Source: Symsagittifera roscoffensis
Lineage: Eukaryota > Xenacoelomorpha > Acoela > Convolutidae
Length of the DNA: 64,000 bases
NCBI RefSeq assembly: GCF_963678635.1
Contig: NC_087070.1
Span: forward strand, 12,496,539 to 12,560,538
Direction of reading: 5' to 3'
In this document: positions 42,712 to 55,700 of the stretch, piece by piece
Position numbering within the stretch: position 1 is the first letter of the stretch
Layout of the letters: every line of letters starts with the position of its first letter
Position numbers and translations under genes: made by a program
Notes under the pieces: generated by a model
Told to the model about the DNA's origin: nothing
What the model saw: the letters and a program-made list of their open reading frames with translations, nothing else
The model's database searches: none

Positions 42712-43720
42712 CTAGTTTGTATTTGTTTCGAATATAAAAGATATCATCAGAAATTAGTTTTCAATTGCTAAATCAACTACAGCCAGAGTTTGTTGATCTC
42801 TCAAAAAATTTCATGATAATTTTGGAAAATCAAAATCTCAAACTTCAATAACTAATCTGTAGATTAAAACAATGGTGTGTAAAATTGCGAAAACATGAAA
42901 AAATTGATTAGATATGAAGAAATATTTTATCCGATTCACTCAAAATATTTTCATGATTGGTATTTATGAATTGCTAAAAAACAGTTTTTACAGATTTCGA
43001 AATCTTTCAAAATGCCTTTTTTTAAAATTAAACGCTATCAAAAAATTTTAGAATTTTAGAAAACTTTTTACTTTTGATTAGTTTTTGAGAACGCGCTTTT
43101 GAGTAAACTTCAGTTAAAAAACAGTGCAGAAAAAAATTGAATAGTTCAGTTGTTTTTTGTATTCGGAAAAAAAAAGTTAAAAAGACAGCACCCTAATCTA
43201 CCAAAAACACAATACGGTCCTAAGCTATCCCCATTTTACATCATTTACAGGATTTCATATCACAAATACGCAGTTGTGGTTTCGAAATTCAAAAAAGCAC
43301 ATTTCGTCATGTAAGCCAAACATTATCATCCAGAGTAAAAACCAAAAAAAGAAATGGCCTAAGTGCCAACAGTTTACAAAGTTTGCCGTTTAGAGGAATT
43401 TTTGAAATTGCAGCATTACTATTTGGATGATGACCTAAACATCTACGATGCATGACTGATTATTGTACAATTTGTTAGATATTACTTTTTGATCTCTAAA
43501 TCAAATACTACCAATTTTTGTCAAATTTTGTAAATCTCTGTAAGAATTGTGCGTATACTTAAAAAACCTAAAATTTCAATTGCCATTAAATTATCTGTAA
43601 AACAGTATCAAAGGCATGTTTTCTAAACGACGGAGGAACAAAACTGTTTAAATTTTCATGAGCAAAAATTTTCTATGACATGCAAAAACTGTCATGTGGA
43701 TAAAAAATGAAGAGAATATT
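42712..43720. other. AT-rich intergenic DNA
   Basis: No gene, terminal repeat or structured motif noticed. Confidence 0.5.
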
Positions 43721-43723
43721 TTT

Positions 43724-44251
43724 GTTCCGACTTTCGATACAAAAGTAACGGAATATTTGTGCTCGGGGTGGGTTTTTTCTTGTCAAACAAATTCCGCCTT
43801 TTCAACTAGCCATTTTTGACGGAATTTTTTTATACCATTCAAAAAAAAATTTTGTCTTGAGCTTAATTTTGAAAAATTTTTTCACCTGTGATCATTTTTC
43901 GGTAAGGTATGGGGGTTTAAAGATTGCCATTTTGAACAATTTGGGACAATTAACGCGCGATATATTTGGCGCTATTAACGCGTGAGCGGAGAGTTAATCC
44001 GTCTTAAAATCGTTCCAAATTGGTTGAAAGAAGCTTATTTGCCATTTTTGATTTGTTACAAGAAGCAAAATCTATCCTTTTATACTTTATATGGCGTGTG
44101 TTGGGATGAATTTCACTAAAAATGTCAAATTTATAAAAGTGTTTCATTTTAACTTATTACATTCAATTTTTTGAATAATATTACTGCTCCATAAAACCTT
44201 AAAAGGCAGTCGGAACTTTCAGGGCTTCGCCTTGATACGAGCAGTCTTGTT
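43724..44251 (+). repeat. Helentron-like (HINE-type) short repeat, copy 4
   Basis: GTTCCGACT at 43724-43732 and AGTCGGAAC at 44208-44216. Next comes the hairpin CAGGGC-TTC-GCCTTG (44220-44234, one mismatch), then the tail ATACGAGCAGTCTTGTT. The core TTAACGCGCGATATATTTGG lies at about 43,950. Confidence 0.65.
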
Positions 44252-45025
44252 TCTGTTTCCTTAAAGTAGAATCCTGATTTGTTCCGGAATAAAACAATGA
44301 AAAAAAATCTCTCCGAAAAACAATTAATTTTCGAAACCATCACAAAAAATGGCCTGAACATCCTTGATTTTTTGTGAGCCAGCGCAATAATTTTTAAAAG
44401 GCTTAGAACTCTTAATGAAGCGTTTGGTTGAGGAATAATTGACTGAAACTGTGAACTCATAGTTATGGGCGTATATAGGGACTTGAAAGTCATTTAAGTT
44501 TTCGAATAAAAACATCTACAAAAAAATTTCTCTAAATTTTACATCTCTCGGTTGTCCCTGTAGGATTATATTTTGGGACAAGGAAAAATTATTTAGCAAA
44601 TTCGATGTTAACAAGTACGTAATTTTTTGAATGAAACGAAATTTAAAAAACGATTTATTTTTTATTGTTTACTGTTGTATCAGAAAGGTAACGGATTTTA
44701 ATTGATACGATAGCATACTAGACCTCCTAAAAACAAAATTCAGCTCACAAAATGCCAATTATCTTAGAGACAGAATCCAATAAGTCTATGAAAAAGCAGA
44801 ATTTTAAGAATTCCATGATTATGTCCTATCCTGTGGCCCTACACAGTGACTCGGTGAGAAGCCTCTGATAGTAGGGGTCCCCCTCCTCCAGTGCAAGGCC
44901 CGTTCGTGGTGCCAGAGTAATCACTGAATGCTAGTGACATCACTTGTTTTTCTCAATTGTTTCGTTTGATTTGTTTTCGGCGCAGCCCAAAAGCCCTTTT
45001 TCCTCTGATTGGTAATCAGAGTGGA
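44252..45025. other. Intergenic DNA
   Basis: No gene seen. A short GC-richer stretch at 44,825-44,940 has no recognised identity. A perfect 8-bp hairpin, CTCTGATT-GGT-AATCAGAG, lies at 45003-45021, directly before the foldback element. Confidence 0.5.
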
Positions 45026-45931
45026 CCCGGGTTGACCAAAAATGCTAGTCATACAATTTTTAAAAATGAAAAAATGCTAATAATACACTTTTCATGCAAT
45101 TCCATAAGTACAGAAAATTGCATGAAAGGTCTATCATTAGTGATTTTTCTTATAAGGAAATTGTATGACTTTTCCCATAAACTGAAAAAATGATTTTTCT
45201 TTTAAAATTCAATTTCTCGAAAATTTATGTGATCTTGACCGACCGCAAGTGACAAAACCCATGGTTTACTCAAAACTAGAGTCACCCAAGATTTGATCGT
45301 TTTGCATTCAAAATGCATTGGAAAAGACCTAATTTATATCAAAGTTTTCTTTCACAAATTTTATACTAAAAGCATTCAACTTTTAAATTTTAGCAAACGT
45401 TTTTAAAGATGACTATTTTTAAAATTATAGTTTTTAAATTATCAGATAACGATGAAGGCATACTTAAACTTGCGATACAAAAGAAATAGGAGTGTTTAGC
45501 GTTTTTGAAAAAAGTTATGCTGAGAAAGTTTTAGTGTATTCAGGACTACGTTATGTACACAAAAACGTTATGCACACATGTTTGTTTGAGTACAAAACTC
45601 GATTTGCGGCTGAAAAGAAAAACAAAAAATTTTTTTTTGGGGCATCTTCAAAATTACTAGGAAAAGTTTTTGTTGTCGCCATCAAACAAATGCTAGTCAT
45701 ACAATTTCCATATATGGAAATTATATGATTAGCATTTTTTGACAAACAGTTTTTCTTTTATCTTTAGTACGAAACATCGACTATTATGCCAAAACATGAA
45801 AAAATTCGTTGAAAATTCGATGACACCATTTTAGAAAAATGTTTGAAATTTGTATGACTAGTATTTTTTCATAGACTTGGTTTATGGAATTGTATGACTA
45901 GCATTTTTGGTCTATGGACGTCAACCCAGGG
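45026..45931. mobile_element. Foldback-type element with long imperfect terminal inverted repeats
   Basis: The left end CCCGGGTTGACCAAAAATGC and right end GCATTTTTGGTC...GTCAACCCAGGG are inverted copies. The homology continues inward as CTAGTCATACAATT / AATTGTATGACTAG. An internal near-palindrome at about 45,690-45,740 uses the same motif. No coding capacity. A partial relative is at 30,696. Confidence 0.6.
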
Positions 45932-46659
45932 AACTAGTAATAAAATGAGCCGAGTGGCTAGCAAAGATCCAAAACGCATCAGCTTAATTGGTTTTTTCCA
46001 TAAACATCTAGTATGAGGTCTGTTGAATTTTGTCCAAAGTTGAACAGGTTTTTGATATCATGTGGGCAGCGTTTTGCACAAAGGACATACGTTTATCTTT
46101 TGTGGGTAAGAGTTTATCTTTTAAGAACAGAGGTTTCAATCAAAAACTGAAGAAAAAAAAACAATTCAATGCTAGTAAATTTAAAAAATTACAGGAGTAA
46201 ATTAAAAACAATTGAAACAACAATAAAAGTTGTTTGCAGCACAAGGTAAAACCGTGATGCGGAAAGGCAGCCTGCTAACCATAATGAGACAAACGATAGG
46301 CCGACGTTTATTTTATTGAACCGGAATGTTTTCAGTTTCCTGGCGGGATTCGAACATAAAAACTTTTTCGACCTGAGCGCATCTTTATTTCTAGGACAGG
46401 TGTGCCGGAGGAGACAAGAGCTTTAGATTTTTTAAAGAGTACTGATATGAAATTTAAAATTTATTATAATGAAAATAGTAGTCCAGTATTTTGATTTATC
46501 GTTTAAGCACAGTGACTCAACTGCTTTTTTATGTATACTTTTAACTCATTATGCATTATAACTTTGGGATTGAACTCTTGAGAGGAAAAAACGCATCCGA
46601 TCCGCCTCTTTCCTCATTTTACCCTTGCTTTGAAATAGCTATTTTGTTTGAATGATTAG
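45932..46659. other. Upstream region of the GMC oxidoreductase gene
   Basis: No coding frame. No TATA box or initiator could be picked with confidence. An unpaired T-arm-like string lies near 46,345 on the minus strand (see rejected items). The ATG at 46660 follows ATTAG, which also reads as a 3' splice site. Confidence 0.4.
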
Positions 46660-46774
46660 ATGCCTTTGGTGGATGTTGCAGATGAGAGTTACGATTACGT
46701 AATAGTTGGAGCTGGCGCATCTGGCTGTGTGGTTGCGAACAGATTAAGCAGAACGTGCAAGACTTTGTTAATAG
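46660..46774 (+). CDS. GMC oxidoreductase exon 1
   Basis: Encodes the first 38 residues with the dinucleotide-binding GAGASG motif. The donor GTACGT follows; intron phase 1. An in-frame TAG directly precedes the ATG, supporting this start, unless the exon is preceded by a splice acceptor. Confidence 0.85.
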
Positions 46775-49700
46775 GTACGTATCTTTTCAAGGTGCATAAA
46801 AGTTCCCAATTGTTTTGACCAAATTCCTTGTTGAAAAACTGCTCTTTTAAAATTACCCGCACTCGCAGAGTTAATTAAAATAACTTTATAATTAAAACAA
46901 TTAAATTTCCATTGAATCAAAAGAGCGCTGTAAATGTTTATTTGCAAGCCAGGGCATATCTAGGGTATTCTCTACGGGGCGTATGGTGTAATTTTCAAAA
47001 AAAAATCAATTTTTTTCGAACTTTTTAGTAACTATTTGTGCTTTAGAAAAATTTTAAGGTCGGTCGGCCGATATTGGAGTCTTTAAATGGCCTCAAAAGT
47101 GCACCCTTTGGGTGGTCAGAGGGTCGAATACTTGAAAGAAGTAGCCACCCAAAACTGCTTCTGCTAGCTTGGTACTTTGAAGCTTTTGTTATATACTGTA
47201 GGTGAAAGAGAATCTTTCTCTAATTTTAGAGGCCGGTGGAATAGACTCCTCATGGGAGATTCTGATGCCGCAGAATGCGGGTAAGACCTGGGGTGACGAG
47301 AGGTACAGCTGGGCTGTGAACTCCACTCCCCAGGAGGGGTTGAAGGGGAAAAGCACTCCCTGTTTGCTGGGGAAGGTGTTAGGAGGCTCTGCTAGTGTGA
47401 ACACCCTGTGTTGGATGAGAGGACACTCGTCAGATTATGACTCATGGGAAGAGAAAGGTGAGCTCACAAGTGTATGACGCATTCGCTTTTGCGGCCCAAA
47501 TAAATACAAACAAAGGAAATCATAAAATAAGTTTAAAGAATCATGCGCATGATCAATTTGTTTTCGCAAGTTTTGAGAAAGCCGTTTGATAAAACGTGTA
47601 AAATATTTGTCCTTGCAATATTTACACAAATTGAGTGCCTATTTCGAAATGTTTCTCCTTAAACAAAAAAATTAAATGTTTTGGAATGAATTTTGTCGTC
47701 AGGCGTCCAGGGATGGAGTTGGAAGGATGTGGCTCCCTACTTCAAGCGGGTGGAGGGGTGCACTTTCAAGTGCGACAGAGACACGAGGGGGACTGCAGGT
47801 CCCATGAAGTTAACAAAGGCACCCAGGACCCACTTCGTGGACACAGTACTCAAAGCAGCTGAACAACTGGGATGGCCAGTGACCGAGTGAGAAGCTGTTA
47901 TGTATTTGAAGTTGCCGACAATTAATTTCTCCTAAACTAAAAAACTAAATTCTTAAAGTTTGTTAAGTGAAGTGTTAAAATTTTCAATCGAACTTTTATC
48001 CGTCCAGATATGTAAGTATTCATATACTTTTACAATAAAACCATCCTAGGTTATGGACGCTAACATTAATCTGGCGCGTTGAAGGTCATTTTTATGTTGT
48101 GACCTTCAACGCACCAGTGAAGCTATTAGGACTTCACTCAAGGAGCGACGAGTTTGTCTATGGTTTGTTACCGCATTACGGGGCCAAACTGTGCATTGGA
48201 TAGGCGCACAACTTTGTGTCTGTATGTTCCTGGATTCCAAAGTCTTTAAACATCTGTCATGGTATCTAAATTTAGTTCAAGTTCCATTTCTAGTTGTGCT
48301 ACTTAATTCATTTATCTGTCTGGCGCTAACTGGTATTTAACTTTCGGAGTTTGTCTGTCACCTTCGGATGACAGCTATTTTATTGTCTCCGACTAACTTT
48401 ATGAACTACGGTTACGTATTAAAAAGGATTAAATTAACACCTCGAAACCGTCTTTTCACATGGCGCAGCCAACAGGCCAAAGTGGGGGGAAAAACCCGCT
48501 GGGGATTACATCGTTTTGGCCTTCGACGTTTGCAGAGCCACCAATGCTATGGGAGTTTTGGTTCAATCGTTTTCAATGGGGGATGGTGGCCAAACATAGT
48601 ATAAACCCAAAGAATTTCTATTATGCCAGTACTTTAACCGCAGCGCAGGTTACAGATTTACCAGAGGAGGTAGACGGGAAAAATCGCCTGGCGTCGGAGC
48701 AAACGCTTATCTCGAACTTGTATTTGTGTCTGGGGGAGAAAGGACAGGATGAGCTACATAAGAGGAAACCACACCTGGATTTATCTACAACAAGGTACTC
48801 CAGAGTTTTGGATACTATTGAAACAGAATTCAGAAAGGAACGGAACGAAACTTACGAGACATTCCAACTATTGGCACGGAAGCAACAAATAGGAGAATCG
48901 CTGGAACAGTTCCACTCAGTGTTAAGTGGGCTGGCCGCCCGATGTAGTTTTGGAGCATTGGAGACCAGGATTTGGCGGGATGTGTTCATTGTGAACATGA
49001 ACACAATAGGGAGGCCCAAAATTAGTTATGTCGCTCGACGAAGACACCGGAGGAGGTGTACCATATTGCACTTTCATATGAACGTGGATACAAATATGCT
49101 AAGTCATACGGACCAGTAACCGGAGGAGGAACTAGTGGCACTGCCGGCGGAGCTGGAGCGTTCCAAATCAAGACGGAACCGGTGGGAGCCATCTGTGGAG
49201 GATACAGAAACAATAGACATAGGGGCCGGGGATCGTTTAGAGGGCGAGCAGAAATGAGAGGGGGTGATTCTAGAAGACGCTATAATTGTGATCAACCCAA
49301 TTTTACCCCGGAACACCTCACAACTTGCCCAGCCAAAAATGCGATGTGTAACTTCTGGCGGAAAACGGGACATTACGAGAGGACTTGTAGGGGAAAGCAA
49401 AACAATCGGGGAAGACCGGCAGTGGGACTAATCCAAAATCAGGAAGATATAGAAACTAGCGAAGTAGGCGACGCGGAGGATACTTACTCGCAGCATGAGA
49501 ATTCCGTTGGCTGGGTTAATACGCCGGTAAAGAAGCAACGCTCGTGGGATTCGGATAGCTCAGGAGATTATGTTGTCATGGCTATCAAATCTCGGAGAGA
49601 AACAGAAATAAAAGTGGCCGGCGCACGACTACCAATTAAGGTAAATGGAAAGCAAACAAACGTTTGGATAGACAGTGGATCACCGATTTCAATATTCACC

Positions 49701-52700
49701 ATTGGGGAATTGAAACGGACGTTGGGCACCGCAGGCGTCAAGATGAAGGCACCGACACCGACGGACGATGAGTTCAGGGACTACGGAAACAACCCCTTAC
49801 GACTACTAGGAACGATGGACGTATTGTTGGAAACGAACGGATGGGTGACCAACGCGAATATCAGAGTGATTGGAGGAAGCAGACCATCAATTATTAGGAG
49901 AGACCTAATGCCAAATCTTGGATTACAGATAGTGCAGAAGGCACTGGAGGAGAATGTGATGTCGGTACAGAGCGATCAATCTGCGGTCGAGGCGACAGAG
50001 GTGGCGGATTCACTAGACCACTGGCAGACCTATTTCAGTAAGCAATTTGAAAACCTTTTTAACAGAGTCGGGAAAATTAAGAATTATAGGGTACACGCGG
50101 ATTTTTTCGAAACCTTAACGCCAATTCAACAAAAAAAGCGTAGAGTGCCAATCACATTGCAGGATAAGGTCGATAAGGAAATTGATAAACTCTTACGACA
50201 AGGACACATTGAAAAGCTGAATGAATGTTCGGATAAGTATTTTGTTTCTCCGATTGTAATAACAGTGAAAAAGGATGGATCAGTAAAATTAGCGTTAGAA
50301 TCCCGGAAGCTGAACAAGCAAATTCACAAGAATAAATACCAAATGCCGAATATTGAAGAGCTTATGGATACGGTAGGACAAACGATAAGCGAACGGAAAC
50401 CAGGAGATGTATATTTTTCTACTATGGGTCTTACGTACGCGTACGGTCAATTACCACTTAGCTGGTGGGAGGAAAATCAACGTGCACGTATCGCTTTCAA
50501 ACGGGGTTCTACGGCCTTACAACCATGCCAGCGGAATTTCAAAGAGTGATGGATACGATCCTTTCGGAATTTCCGCAGGCGCATGCTTTTATTGATGACA
50601 TTTTGGTGGTCACCAAAGGCACGGAGATTGAGCATATCTCGACAGTTGAGAGAATTTTGCGGAAGTTGAATCGCGAGAAAATGTCGCTTAAGCTCACTAA
50701 ATGCCAATTTGCTCGTAGAGAATGTGAATGGTTGGGGCACAAAATAACTCGTACCGGAATAACACCGCTCGTCCGAAAAACGGAACCGATCGAGTCGCTT
50801 AAAGCATCAAAAATGGTGTCACAACTTAAATCCTTTATGGGTTCCATTCACAGCTTGCACAAATATCTTCCGGCGCTGGCGAAATCATCAGCGTAATTGC
50901 GCCCACTATTAAGCCGGAAAAACGATTATATTTGGAGCGATGAATGTCAAATATCATTCGAAAACCTGAAAAAGCAGGTGGCAAACATAGTAGAACTTCG
51001 GCATTTTGATATACACCGAGATACAAGAATTGTGTGCGACGCTATTCATAACGGGCTCGGAGCGGTCCTTGAGCAACTAAATTCCGACGGCTGGCGGCCG
51101 ATATCGTTCGCATCCCGTTATTTAAACGAGGCAGAGAAAAATTATTCAACGAATGAATTAGAAATGCTGGCAGTTGTGTGGGGTGCGGAATATTTCCGCA
51201 ACTATGTGCTTGGAAGAAAATTTTTAATAGTTACGAATCATAAGGCACTAGTATCATTGCTAAATGGGAACAACAAAAAGAACAAAACAATGTTCAGCAG
51301 ATTAACAAGGTGGTTAGATCGTCTTATACCGTTCGATTTTCAAGTAGAGCATAAACCCGGAGCAAAGATTGGACTCGCTGATTATCTATCAAGGCATCCC
51401 ACTTTGGAGCCTCAACCGGTTAGCACCTACGATTGTATGTTTACGGTGGCAAAAATTGAAAGAATTAGATCCGCCCTCGGATTTGAAAAGGAAACTTTCT
51501 CCAAAAATAGACTCGAGTATCCACCGGTTACTAATAATAGACGCGTTTGTAATATATCGAATAGAAAACGACCGGTAGAGGGCGAACGATCATGCGATGG
51601 AAATTGGACCAATCACAGAGCGACGAATTGCATTTCCGGAAGGTCAATTAAGTCTGGTAATAATTTAGTTGGGACTATTATTGAACTAACTTTAGTTACT
51701 TAAACTCTTCAAAAACACTCAACATTTCTCCAAATTCTTCAACGAACACTTTTAAAACACACTTTAATTATGGAAAGTAAAATCAGAAAATTGTTGGAAC
51801 GACACCCCAGCATCAGCAGTAGCGATGAAGTAGAGGAGATTGATGTGGATATGCAGGCGGTTACAACAGAAGTCCGGAGCACTAAAACAAATACTATTAT
51901 TTCCATTCCGTCGGTTTACCCTGGTGAAAGTTATCCACCGGTTAATCCGGAAAATAGGGTTATGTCCATCATTCCGAGAAATTGCAAAATCGTCAGTAAA
52001 CAAACTGCTCTTCCCGAATTGTTTATTCTTCGATTCATAGAATCACAATATAATTCAGATCCACAATTACAAGCCATTATCGAATTAATTAAATGTAAAG
52101 ACCCTCATTTACACTCAAAAATTGCAGCGATGAGTAAGTACTTTGCGCAGTATGCTCAGGTCTTTCACGTAAGAGACGGATGCCTGTGGATGGACGAGAG
52201 ACTAGTGATCCCTAACACCTTGCAAGCGGCGGTGGCTAATAGGCTATATTATTATCACCACGGGAAATCAAGTATGTACGACGCGGCTAAAGACATTTGG
52301 TACCCGTACATGTTCCAAAATTTAGCAACTACCGCCGGGAATTGACAAGAATGCACATTAGCGGGTAAGAACTTGAAAAAACATGTGTTCGAAGAATGAT
52401 ATAGGGAAAATACCTGAGCCAAAAGAACCGAATGAAACGGTACAACTGGATTTTTGGGGGCCCATTAACTACTTGAAGGAGTCTAAAAAGTATGTTTTGG
52501 TGGCGGTGGATCGGTTCTCACGTTGGCCATCAGCTATGGTCGGTAATACTAACCGATCGGATAAAATTATTAAATTTTTAAAAGCATACATAATTGCCCA
52601 TGGAGTTCCGCGCCAAATTCCAGTTGATCAAGAAACAAACTTTATGTCTAAGGAGGTTAGGGCATTTTGTCATGAACAAGGAATTGAAATCCTCATCTCG

Positions 52701-55700
52701 CCAGTGAATGATCATAGGGCAACAGGATGTGTCGAACGCACGATTGGCAGCATCAAGAATTCAGTACTTAAGTATGCGCGGGAGGATAAACCGGAACCCT
52801 TGGATCGAATGGTCGAAAGAGCCCTCGGAGCTTTAAGATTTGTTAAAAACGCCACCCTCAACATAACACCGTTCGAAGCGCACCACGGTCGGGAAGCTAA
52901 CACCGTTCTCAGAAATCTGGCTAAAAAGCCTACTTTACGGAACCTAAATTGGGAAAATGTAATACGATCTAAATCTGCATGTTTAGATGAACGAGACCCA
53001 ATCGCCCAAGCAATGCCGGAGCCTATGGATACCAACTGGGGAATCCGATCGGACACTGAGTACGACCTGAAAAATAGGCGAAAACCCCTGAAATTGGCCG
53101 ATGACTAAGCCGTTAACCAGGAGGATGAGCCTGGAATTGTGCGGGCGCCAAGTGACCCAGTAGCAATACCACCGGCAGTGGTGATGCAGAGGACCGGGGA
53201 GCGTAATTTAAATAGGTATAGACCATTAAATTCGGACATAGTTAATCAAAGTAAGCATACTATCGAAATGAGTAATGGTGCTGTGCTTAGAAAATCGGGA
53301 GTAGCACTAAAGAAAGCTAAAGTTCCAAAGAAACGGGCACCGGGTCAAATCGCGGCACCACCAACGCCAGGGGACCTAAAGAGAAAGTTACTGACGCGAT
53401 GTAACCAGCCAAGCAGCTCCAAAGGCACCAGGGGAACTTTCCATAGCACCATGGGAAAGAAGTCACGATTCCAAAATTTGGAATTCGCGGAGGATTCAGA
53501 CTCGGACGCGGAGGATCAATTGCCACTAATCACATCGAAGCAAGCAAAACAAACAAGTGGGGGAACAAACGTTGGGGAAAAGGGACAAGGAACGTCTAGT
53601 GGGGGACAGGATCACGTAATCTAGTAATTACGAGACAACGACAGACTACACAATCGCACGCGAGCAGGAAATCGCAATGAACCAAAGGAAGGGAGATACC
53701 GGAGGAATCACACCACAGGAAATTCCAGAAACCAAAGAGAAAAAGCGGGGTCGGAAACAACGACTTGTTTCCTACTCAAGTCAGGATTCAGCTAGTTCAC
53801 TGGATGAAACTAGTTCTAGACGGTCGGGAAGAAAATGAACCGCAGTGACTAAGATGGGGGCAGTCATGATCGATAACATCCAAAAGACGGATAAGTCAGG
53901 AGCCAAATGAAAAGGAGGAGAAAAAGAAGTATGAGTAACAAACTTATATAAACAATTTACAAAACTGTCATATGTACGTCCAGGGAGAGGGCATGCTGTG
54001 AAACGGCAAAAACTCAAAAGTTTGTGTTTTAAAGGTGTTGTAGTTGAGTGACAAAACTTGTTATTAACCCTATTGATTACTGTTAACATTGATGCATTGG
54101 ATACGTAATTAGAGTCATTAATTTTTACAAGGAGGGAAATGTCATGGTATCTAAATTTAGTTCAAGTCCCATTTCTAGTTGTGCTACTTAATTCATTTAT
54201 CTGTCTGGCGCTAACTGGTATTTAACCTTCGGAGTTTGTCTGTCACCTTCGGATGACAGCTATTTTATTGTCTCCGACTAACTTTATGAACTACGGTTAC
54301 GTATTAAAAAGGATTAAATTAACACCTCGAAACCGTCTTTTCACACACCTTAAAATGAAAGAACAAAAGAAGAACAAAGGGAGCGTCCTTGTTGCGGAAT
54401 CCGTTTTCAATTCACAAAATGCACAGTTTGGCTTCGTAATGCGTAAACTGCAATCGGCAATAGACCTCCACTTCTAAGACCACAATGTCTATTCTCAGAC
54501 TTAGGAGTTACCTTACTGAGGGATAGCAATCTCCGAGTGAAATGGTACCAAATATCTAAGGATACCACTATGGGTGAAAAATACGCATTACATGGCGCAG
54601 TCAGCAGATCAGAAGAACTATTCTACCATTCTGACACAAAAACGCAGCTGAACCGCCAGTATAATGGTTCAAGTGGATTGTAGGACTCCACATGGCGACG
54701 ATTTTAGCCAAAGAAAACATCGACATTCGCAAACTACTATGGAACCGACCCACTCCTCCACGTAGACCACCGTCACTATTTCTAGAAGAAGAAATAGCGG
54801 AAAAAAACACAGAGACATAATACAACGAATAGTTAGTAATGGAGTACTAAGCGAAACAAAAACATGGGATAAGGCAAAAACGAGCATTAAAGTTACACCT
54901 GCTACTTCTGTCATGTTACAGACAATGTCCTAAAGGTATTTTTGTAGCAGAAAAAACAGAATTTGAAAAATAGAACTTCAACTGCAGAATATAGAAGAGA
55001 AACAAACCGCTGGAGCATTTCCACGCGAAGATAGTAGAATTAGCATCCAAGGCAGACTGTGGAGATCGAGAAGATGAATGGATGAAAGGTAAGGTCACAG
55101 CTTATATGCTAAATGGAAAAATATCAGCAGAACTTCTGAAACAAAAATCAAAAATCTGGGATGTTGTAAGACTATCTTCAGACAAAAAGAACTTGGAGAG
55201 GCCGCAACTCACGCCGGAGCAAATATACGATACGGACTGCTGGGGAGAAGGTGAAGGTATAATTGGTCGCCGAGCAACTAGAGGCAAACACTCAGAAATA
55301 GTGAGTCTGGAGAGTGATCAGCCAGAGGGCCAAGGTTCAAGTTCTAGACATTTAAAAACCAGCATCCAATAACACTTAAGTGACAGAAAAATCACCACAC
55401 AAAAACTTAAGACAGCTGGATAAAAATTCGCTAATGATAGCACGAAAGCCATTCATGTTCCGACAAAAAACGCAAGACGGGAAAATTGTTACGTACGCCG
55501 CACACACTGCATGGGTACAAACAATCGAAAAGCAACTCAACCGACTTAGGAACAACGGATTTGCTTACGTATCGATCCAAAAATGTACAGAAACTGTCGA
55601 CCGACACTACTAAGTGACTTTTTCGCCTACATATCAACCCGTCATAAAAAGAGCTAACAGTTTTTATACATTGAAAATCCCGGAGTACCTGCACCCCAAT

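Larger units (their letters stand above)
48255..54345 (+). mobile_element. Ty3/gypsy LTR retrotransposon, defective, inserted in the outer LTR
   Basis: 6.1 kb between two 206-bp LTRs that differ at two positions. Order: LTR, TGGCGCAGCC primer-binding site, gag, zinc knuckle/protease/RT, RNase H, integrase, third ORF, polypurine AAGGAGGGAAA, LTR. It is of the same subgroup as the minus-strand gypsy element. Pol is interrupted by several stops and frameshifts, so it is not autonomous. Flanks CATC and CACC resemble but do not equal a 4-bp target duplication. Confidence 0.88.

Noticed and set aside
46290..46400. tRNA-like T-arm string TTCGAATCCCGCC on the minus strand
   Set aside because: No matching acceptor stem, D-arm or anticodon arm could be folded around it; at most a worn tRNA-derived SINE piece.
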